A stretch of DNA of 64,000 nucleotides from Silurus meridionalis (taxonomy: Eukaryota > Chordata > Actinopteri > Siluriformes > Siluridae): the NCBI RefSeq assembly GCF_014805685.1, contig NC_060906.1, positions 10,959,346-11,023,345 on the forward strand, given 5' to 3'. The stretch's first letter is position 1. Each line of letters starts with the position of its first letter. Positions 1 to 9,588 of this stretch are shown here, one piece after another. Under the pieces are notes generated by a model. That model searched no databases, was not told the origin of the DNA, and was given only the letters and a program-made list of their open reading frames with translations. Made by a program: the position numbers and the translations under genes.

Positions 1-402
1 GCTCTAGGTTTTGTAGAGTGGTTGTAAAGGTTTGTGCTCATTCAGCTACAAGGGTGTTAATAAAGACAGGTACTGATGTAGAGTGAGCAGGCCTGGGGTG
101 CAATCAATGTTCCAATTCATGAAAGGTGTTCAATATATGGTTATAGAGCACTCTATAGCAGGCCACGTAAGATCTTTCAGTAACCCACATAAACTATGAC
201 TTCATAGAGCTGGCTTTTTACACGGGGATCGAAATGCTGGAAAAGGTTTGGGTCTCCTAGTTCACATTATGGGAAAATGAAATGCTAAAGTACCGCATCC
301 AAAGACATACTATACAACTATGTGCTTCCACCTTTGTGGTAACAGATTGGAGAATAAAACAGATATGACTTGTCCCAATACTTTTGTCCTTATAGTGTAA
401 CT
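1..402 (-). mobile_element. Tc1-derived non-autonomous element (copy A)
   Basis: Left-truncated relic in reverse orientation. It ends with the reverse complement of the family terminus (CACTATATGGACAAAAGTAT-like; here a diverged form near 370-402) and carries the family's internal segment, 'GGTGTTCAATATATGG ... GCAGGCCACGTAAGATCTTTCAGTAA' in type, which in better copies encodes the C-terminal third of a Tc1/mariner transposase. At least six other copies lie in this window. No open transposase frame remains. Confidence 0.7.
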
Positions 403-1612
403 TAAAAATGCTCCCCTTGCCAAACAAATCCGATATGTTTGGCCAGATTTACAAATTGCACTCAGAAAAGCCCCAATCCCTTCTGCCCACTCATGGAGAA
501 AAATCAATTTAGGATAAAAATCTAGCCTACAGTAATGTGTCCTTTTAAAAAAAAAAAAAAATGTTTAATAAAAAAAAAATATATATATATGTTTTGCTGA
601 AATATTTGAAAATATGCCCTGAAAAAAAAATCTAATGTATTGTACAAATGTATAGCCAGTGGCTAAAAAATAAGTGTAATGAAATTCAGAGTTCACATAT
701 TTCATTGTGCTTTATGGGAACAAAATGCATAATTAGATACTTAGGCCTTTTTTGTACACAGACTTTGTTTTAGTAAAATGCATGACAAAGTGGATGGAAG
801 TATGTGTGTGTGTTTAAGACTTAGTGGTGAAAGGGTTAATAGAGCACTGTGATAGGTGATTTTATATTGTAAAAGTCAACACACTATTATGTTTTATTTA
901 AACACTGTCAGTTTTAAAACACTATCCCAAAAAGTTATTAAAGGCAGCACAAATCCCATATAACTGAGCCATGGCTCTTTTAAAATGCCATATATGCAAA
1001 TTTGTAAACTTAATTTGTACATTTGTTCACTTTTACCTAAAAAAAAAAAAAAAGATTTGCTCTCTGTTGACGCATTGTAAAACAATACGCCATTTTCTTG
1101 CATTTTTTTGGATGCTCCAAGCCTTGTTAACCAGAAAAACCAGCAACAGCAAATACAGTATATTCATGCCTACAATTAACATAGATGAATAATACTGGGA
1201 ACAATCCCTTTATGTCCTAAAATGAGTTGAAACTAAGGCGATACCCAAAGCACTCCTACTATGCATGCAGCAGCTACTTTCCGAACAGCCCAGGCAATGC
1301 CTGCTGGACCGCATTCTTTGTGAATGAAAACAGTCAGAAGTTTGTTGATGACTCTGTGTCATACCCGGGCGGGACTCGTCTAACAAGACCTAGGGCTTTT
1401 TTGGTTATTTACCAGAGAACGGTCCATCCGCCTTCATTCCAACAACACGATCGTGTCGTTTAGATCACAAACATCACTTTGGATTTGTCATTCTTCCAAT
1501 TCGTGTTATCTGTTTGTCGGATTTGGATTCATTTACAGTGGGCAATTTGTTGGATTACCAATGAGATGAGTTGATGGTGTCAAAGAAGGATTACAGATTG
1601 GTACCGCATACA
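403..1612. other. Upstream region of fyb2, no gene seen
   Basis: AT-rich non-coding DNA with poly-A and poly-T runs (548-560, 1039-1053). It probably contains the fyb2 promoter and 5' UTR, but I see no convincing TATA box or CpG island and cannot place the transcription start. The short frames here lack coding character. Confidence 0.5.
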
Positions 1613-1621
1613 ATGGAACAG
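1613..1621 (+). CDS. fyb2: fyb2 exon 1, start codon, GC donor
   Basis: ATG GAA CAG in good Kozak context (A at -3, G at +4), followed by GCAAGT, a consensus GC-type donor. Joined in phase 0 to exon 2 it gives MEQGEVMKVKYLREKFQ, resembling the human FYB2 N-terminus (ME, then GEGV, then LRAKFQ as recalled). The alternative is internal ATG 1963 within exon 2. The intron would be 1622-1953 (332 nt). Confidence 0.65.
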
Positions 1622-4600
1622 GCAAGTTTGTGTTGCATGTCATGGCATATGTGAAGGGAGTTAGCACTTATTGAGAATTATATAAAGATATATTTCATAG
1701 CAATAGAATGTAACTCAAATATTATCTATCTGTGAAAGTTTATTATCTATCTTAGTTTAGAACATCAGACAGCAAATATGGTCATTACAGATTTTGGGTT
1801 TCTCAGGACAGTGATAGCTGGACAATATTTTTTTAAAGAGCAATAACTTGATTTATGTTTAACAATTTAAGTTCAGTTTAGTCTGCAATTTTGTTAATAA
1901 TGTTTTTAAAAAAATAAAGAATTTTCCCCTGCATATGTTTTACTGTTCCTCAGGGTGAAGTAATGAAAGTTAAGTACCTGAGAGAAAAGTTCCAGAATGA
2001 TGAATCATCAAAGAGTCGATTCAAACCTGCTATCCCAGATAAACCTAAAACCATCCCACCAACATCTCCCACTGCAAAAATCAGCAACCCGCTAATTGCT
2101 TCCATCAACTCAGCTGTGGAGAACCGCTTGGTCCCTCGTGTGGTCTTTAAAGATGACAAAAAGAACCGCCAATTTCCTCAACCTGGAACATCACTAGTAA
2201 AGGCAAAGCCTATTTTACTGGATAAGAACCAAAAGAAGGAAGCAGATCTCATCAAACAAGCCCTAAAAGATAAGAAGATTGTGGTCCCAAGTCCTGTTAC
2301 TCCAGTCTCAGAACAGAAACCCAAACCCGAGACTGTCCAAAAGTCTCCAGTTTTAGAGACACCAGTCAAAGTCCCTACACCTATATTCAACAAGAGAGAG
2401 AAAGATGAGAAAGAGAAAACAAGCCCATCAAAATGTGATGTACCGGGTGTCCTTGATCATTCAGATTCTACCATTTACACTCGTGCCAAGGTAGAAGCTA
2501 CAGTTAACCAGTCTGTGGATCCCAAAGTTTCTGTTCCATCTGTTACAGCAAACCCTATTATCTCTGCTCCAGTTGTTTCTCCTCGTACAATTCCATCGTC
2601 AAAACCTCTTGTCCTAACAGATCCAGAGCCTGTCTTCCAAAATGGTCCTCAGTTGGAGCAACCAAGACCAGAAAATCCTATTAGACATAATTTAAGTCAA
2701 GCAGCAGATATTTTTCCACATGGTTTACCAGAGGAGGCAGCCTCTATTCCAGAGATCCCTGATATTCTTGATATGGATATCCCACCTCCAATTATTCCTG
2801 AGGACTTTTCTGATGGTGGCACTTCTCTCCTTGATATATCTACCAGTGTTACTTCTGAGCATCCATTTCCTGGGGCTTCTCTTTCTGTTAATCCAGTTCC
2901 CAGCAGTTCAGCTTTATTCCGTACAGCTTCCCCTATTCCAACAATAGAAAGCCCGTATTCAGATTCTGTTTTTACCTTCAGTCCTTTGCCAGCATTCAGT
3001 CCTTTGCCAGCATTTTCAGAATTTCCATCAAGTGTTGAGTCACTGGCAGAAAACAAGGCGACTGAATCCCAAAAGGCGATTGATCACACAGAAAAGCCTT
3101 TAGAAGTTCCATTGTCAAGCTCACCCAACACTAATACAGTGGTCTCTGCTTTAGCAAGAGCTGAAGAGATGGCCCCTGTTAAGAATAGCTCTTGTGATCG
3201 GCTGCTAACCCTTCTAGAAAAGGCTAAACGAAAGTCTACAGTGGGCTCTGAATATGCCACACATGACCCTTTGCCTGTAGTTGAGACAAATCTGCCCAGC
3301 AATGATCCACTTGAGTCTTCAGCCCATGCTGAAACACCCTCATATGTGGATACCCCAAATGTCCTGGAAACTCCTTTGATTCTTCCTGATATCCCCCCTG
3401 TTGACTATGAGGGCAAGGCAGAAGAAGCAACAATGACAGATTACAACACCCAACCCTATGAATCAGCTCTCATTGATGAAGAGCACGGTAAGTGAATTAT
3501 TAGTTTATCTGGCCTAATTTTACTTTAGTAGTGTTCTCAATTTTTTTCTATGCATTCATTAGTAGAAATTTAAATGCCTATTCTATGTTAAGTTAATTCA
3601 AATGGAACATTTGTACCCTCTATGTAATCTATCTAAATAATGTAATCCATTCTGCCAGTCATGAAACAGTAGAAACATCCCACCCTGATGTAGTCTTAGA
3701 TGTCAGTTCTTTGATGACACAAAAACTTGACTGGGTCTTCTGTTGTTTAAGTCCCCAAGGTTTGGCTTGTTCTGATATGCTTTTCTACTCACCATGATTG
3801 CAAAGAGTGTTTATTTCAATTGACCTTCTGTCAAATCTGTCCATTCCCCTCCATCATCAACATGCTTTTTCAGCCCTCAATTAACTGGATGCTTTTTACA
3901 CCATTATGTATAACTATACAGACTTCATAAATAATTTTTAGCAATGCATAAAGCTAGACATGGCAATGAGGAACGAGACTTCAAAAAGAAACCCATCCTA
4001 ATCTGAGTGTCACCAGATTTTTAATCATTTAGATTCAAAAGCAGTATACAATGTACAATAAGTGTACTGTCTACAAAGAGTCAAGCAGTGATATGTGTTG
4101 AAAGAAACTTGATTTGAGCATCAGAGTCATTTCTGAATTAGTTTGATCATCATCATTTCATATCTCTATCATATCTAAAAAGTTTTATGCTTAAGACATA
4201 ACCATAAACCAATTTTACCAAGTGCTAGATTAAGGTTGTAAGAACATTCACAGAAATCTTGTCAAAGTTTTTGGGCTGTCCATGCAGACCATCCTCAGCA
4301 GCTGACAGTGATTTTTTAGGTTAATTTGCATGTTTGTATACATTGGGTTAGAGCGAAATGATTAGCTGATGAGATAATTGCTCGAATAACAGTTCTACAT
4401 GCAGCCTTATTAAAGGGGCAAATGAACAATAAAAATATCTGCAGAAATATAGCAAGACCCCTATTTATTTTAGAGAAACATGCCAGAAAATTTCCCTAAT
4501 TGGTCTCTTTTTTTATTAGTTTAAAATGAGTTTAATGGATTTTATTAAAATTTAATTTTGTTTGTTTAATTTTGACGATTATTTCAAAAACTCACGAATA

Positions 4601-6123
4601 CTCAAAATAATTTTACGGCTAAAACGTTTCATTTGTTGGGATGGACTTTTATTTGGAGGGTTGGTATGTTTTGGTATGTAAAGTATCTAACAAATGCTAT
4701 TGAGGTGATGTTGGGCAACATTTCACTAATTATCAGAATGACTGAGAGTAGAGCCATTTATCATTTATGAGTCATGTGCGAGGTAATTCCACACAGCTGA
4801 AGGTGGTTGGCATGTATCATGTATGTAGTCTCTGGTTTATGCTCTTGTTTAATCAAGTTTTCTTGATTATTAATCTGTTGGTCCTCACTGTAGGTAAAAG
4901 TTCACCTGGTCCGAAGATGGTGTTTGTGCAAAACCTCTTGTGCCTCCTCCACCTCCCCCCAGAAAGCCCCAGTCAAAAGTGACTAACGGTGGGATCACAC
5001 CAGAGAAACCACTTCAGATTCCAAACACAGATAGGCAGTCCACCTTACTGCCAAGTCAGCCCCTGGAGTACAATGGTACATGCTTCACATTCATTATTTT
5101 TATATTTAATATGTATTTCAAAACTAAAAATATTTTTCTAGTATAAGTTAGATATACAAAGTCTATTTGGGTACAGATTGACTAAATGCATGCATCTCTA
5201 CCAGCTCTAGCCATATAATATTATCATTGTTACAGTATGGCATACTATAGAAGCAGATTGGGCAACTGAAAAAATCTCAATCATACAGCCATTGGTCCTC
5301 ATTCATATCCCCAGACATTTCGAATTCTGTTCAGGTATTAATTGCATTTTGAATGAGCACCAATTTCCTAGTGATTAACAATAGAAACAGTGAAAAGAGA
5401 TAATCTGTGGCCCTTTGGGAAAGGAATTATGCTGCCCCAGGCTCACTCCAAAAACATTTTCATTTGAGGTAAAGCAATAGGCAGCAAACTAAATGATAGT
5501 GATATTTATCAGTGCACACTGTATGTGTATTCTTTAGAAAATATTCAAGTTAAATTGTGTACATTTCTGCAAACAAAGGCAAAGTGTAAGTTGAGATAAA
5601 TGTCATTCCTGTTTTTTCTATGGCTGGTTTCAGATATTTTGTGTGAATTTTTAGATGTAGTTGGGCAGGAAATCTAGCTGAAACCTGTCAAACCTGGTTA
5701 AATATATAAGCTCTTCTGTGCGAGAGTGTAAATCACACCTGCTGTATCAAATACAGTTAAACAAAAAGCACTAAAAATTAACTTCTAGCCTGTATGCTGG
5801 ATCACTTGACTCTCAGCTGTCTATTACAGCAGTCTGATAGCAGCATATAGCATAAGTCAAGCATAATAGTCTCTTGACTTAATTTGTTGAGGGCAGTGTC
5901 ATTATCAGTGTCATCCTGCCCCATGAGCTGCTACGCTATGCTGTGCTCATGAGCTGCTATTGATAAATAAACTAGAATTCTCATTGTATCATAACCGGTA
6001 GTCAAGTTTGCTAGCAAGAGTATTAATTTGACCTGCTAGGTTGGTGGATGTCATGTAATAGAAGGAATCCTAACTATGTAACGCATCGCATGTTCTTAAC
6101 ATTAAACTTGGTGCATAATGTTA

Positions 6124-6176
<53 letters not shown>

Positions 6177-8520
6177 CTGCAAAATGCAGTCAGTCACATT
6201 TTGCTGTCTAAACAAGCCCCTGCTATGAACCTGTCCGAAGTAGGATAATCATGGGAGGCAGGTTTTGTGGAAGAAACATGAAGGCAAAAGTATGGAGTTT
6301 CCAATTCCTTAGCAGGGAGGTGATACATTCCACAATGATGTCTTTCTATTTAGCAAATAAACTGCATGCAATTCCATAAAGGTGATTAACAACTTAACAT
6401 TTAACTTTAAGTTCTTAGCATTTATTTGTCACGTATATATTATGTACACATTTACTTTTGTGTATGTGCTCTCTAGACTTGGCATTATTTGAAATTAACC
6501 TCACTGCTTAACATGTTTATTGTTACAGAAGTCATTATCCCAGCTCCTGCAGACTTTACCTCAGAGGATTCATCGTATGAAGATTCCGAAGTATATAATC
6601 CATCTGAAATGGTTGGCACGCAAGCAGAAGCTCTGGATTATGGAAATCATGGACCATCGGTTCATAAGGAAGCATTTTTCAAACACTTAAATGAAGAAAA
6701 TCAGATTCCAAGTATGGACACTACTGATAATAGGCTTCCCAGGACAAGTGAAGATTTAGATACAGTATCAAATGCTTCTCCTTCTCCATCAGGGTAAATC
6801 TTTAAGTTTTGTAAAATTATATTGAGCACAGACCAGAGTTGTAACTTGTTCATTCTTTATTGTTACAATTCTGCAACCCTTTAGATAGTTAGTTTATTAG
6901 CAGTCTAAAATTGTGACTTTTTGTCTTAGAAATCAGATAAACTTCAGCAGCATAGAGTTGGAAGACCTGCCAGCCAACAAAAAAGGCAAAACAAAGAAAC
7001 AACGCAAAGGATCACCTATGAGTATGAATGCATTTTTTTAATCTGGTACATTTGATAGTATCAGGTTTCTTTTTCTGTCACCTGACACCTCATTCACTTG
7101 GATAAATAAGGGTTTATTTAACAATTGTGGGTTTTTTTTTATAGAAGTACAAAAAATTGTTTTTTAGATTTTCAGGCTAAAATGTATAATGTAATAAACT
7201 ATTTTTACATGGTTTTAAAAATGTTTATGCTGAATTGATTTACATATATACAAATATTTTTTTGTAGATCCATACGCTGATACACCTGTTATTTCCGTAA
7301 GTGTTCGTTATACACAACTTTTTACAGTTCATATTCATTTAATTTTATTTTGTCTTATTTGTGTGATAGAGAAATTATATATTTATTAATAAACAGAATT
7401 ATATATATTATATGATTACATTTTACATTCAACATTTGTTTTGTAAAATTTATTCTCAGAAAGAGGAGGTCCCCAGAAAAACATTATTTTCAAAGTATGT
7501 TTTAATCTATTATTTAATTTGAATGCTTATCTAATAATAATAATAATACAAAATATTAATAGTCATTTACTGCCATATATAATACATACCAGCTTTATGT
7601 CTGTGTTTACAGAAAGAACTCAGTGTCAGATGAAAAGGAGCTGAAGTTGAAAGAAAAACAAAAGCAGAAGGACAAAGAGAAGGAAAAGGAGAAGAAGGAG
7701 CAGAAGGAGAAGGAGAAGAGGGAGCAGAAGGAGAAGGAGAAGAAGGAGCAGAAGGAGAAGGAAAAAGAAAAGGAGCTGAAGGAAAAAGAAAAGAAGGATC
7801 AGAAGGAGAAGGAGAAGAAGAAAGAACTGAAGGAGAAAGAGCTCAAGGAGAAGGAAAAAGACAAGAAGGATCTGAAAGAGAAGGAACGAGAGAAAAAAGA
7901 ACAGAAGGAAAAAGAGAAGAAAGAAAATGAAATCAGGAAGAAATTCAGGGTATACAAATACGGAATAAAACGATGATGAATTTTTATGGCACATAGACGT
8001 TCATGTAGGAAATAAAAGAAATAACAGCACTTGCCCCCAAATACACACGCCCATTCTAATGTCTGCTTTTCTATTCTTTACTGTAGATCACAGGAGAAGA
8101 GGAGGCCTTGTACCAAGCAAAAGTGATAGAGACCACTAAGGGCCGTAAAGATGATCTGGCAATAAAAGCTGGAGAGATTGTCAGCATTATTCGCACCACA
8201 GACTGCCCCAAAGGAAAATGGCTGGCCAGGGACAATACAAACAAATGTGAGTTAATACAAACCATATCGTATAACATAGAAAATGTAAATTATTTTGAAG
8301 ATATTATCTGTAGCTCATCTTCCATTTGAACATCAACAGTTGCATTTATTGGGAAACCCATTTGAAATCCTAGCGGTGTACAATAACTCTCCTGCTGCAG
8401 AAAATCCCTGTAAGGATATGACTTATTTATAATATCACAGCAGCAGTCAGAGAACAGAACAAAACAATACATTTTATTGTGATGCAGGACAATGTACAGA
8501 AAATAACAAAAACAATGGTC

Positions 8521-8568
<48 letters not shown>

Positions 8569-9480
8569 TATAGAAGCATCACACCACCACAATCTTCAAT
8601 GTTTTATTGTAGCATTACATAAAGACCAAAAACACATGAAACCTATACAAATATACGCATTGAGATATGCATAGCCCTAACACAAACTACAATCTATAGG
8701 TTTTAGTTCAGTATTAAACCTATTTATTTTTCTTTTAGATGGCTACATCCCTGTGGAGAGTGTGGAGCTGAATATTCAGGAGATGATGGGGCTGAAGCAT
8801 AAAGCTGCAAACAGGACCAGCATTAATGGGATCATAGAAACAGATTCCAGTACAGACATCAGGTATGATTTTGTATGACATAACTAGTGTAAAGTATTGC
8901 AATATTTAAGTTATACCTTTTACATTCATAAATTATTATTTTTTTGGATGCATCATTTATACTACAGTTCAATTTTGCTTTCGCAGATCCTCCCAGCATT
9001 ACAGTCTGAACCAAGAGAGCTGTAAGTTCATACGTTTGAACTCCTTCATAAATGGCATGGATTCTGTTAATACTCATACATAAGTATAATGTAATTATTT
9101 GCTGTTATCTGGTATTATGGTTTTTTTTTTTTGTGGTCAATATAATTACATTTTGTTCTGTGAATCATTCTGTTTTTTATTGTGAATGTTTTTGGTTATT
9201 CTGCTTTTCTCTCATTCAAATGAACAATGTTTTAAAGGTTGTGCGATTTGATATGGTGGTATGTATCATGTTAAAAAAAAAAACTGGATTGTTCTGAATT
9301 CTCAGTTGATGATGACAGCGAGGAGTGGGGTGACGATGATGACACAGTTTTCCCACCAGCTCACACCACGGATCTGTGAGTATCAAAACAAACTGTGTCT
9401 CTTGCATGTAAATAATATCCTCAATTTTCACGACTTGTGCTTTTACGTCTGTCTTGATACTTATCCACTGATCCTGATTT

Positions 9481-9511
<31 letters not shown>

Positions 9512-9517
9512 GTCTCT

Positions 9518-9588
<71 letters not shown>

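Noticed and set aside
2697..3056. 119-codon minus-strand frame opposite fyb2 exon 2
   Set aside because: Shadow frame of a well-supported exon.
6126..6175. CRISPR-like regular repeats
   Set aside because: All regular arrays here are microsatellites or a 35-bp minisatellite in a vertebrate genome; there are no spacers of even length or cas genes.
7626..7994. 122-codon minus-strand frame rich in Leu/Phe opposite fyb2 exon 8
   Set aside because: It is the complement of the polypurine coding tract; no independent evidence of a gene.
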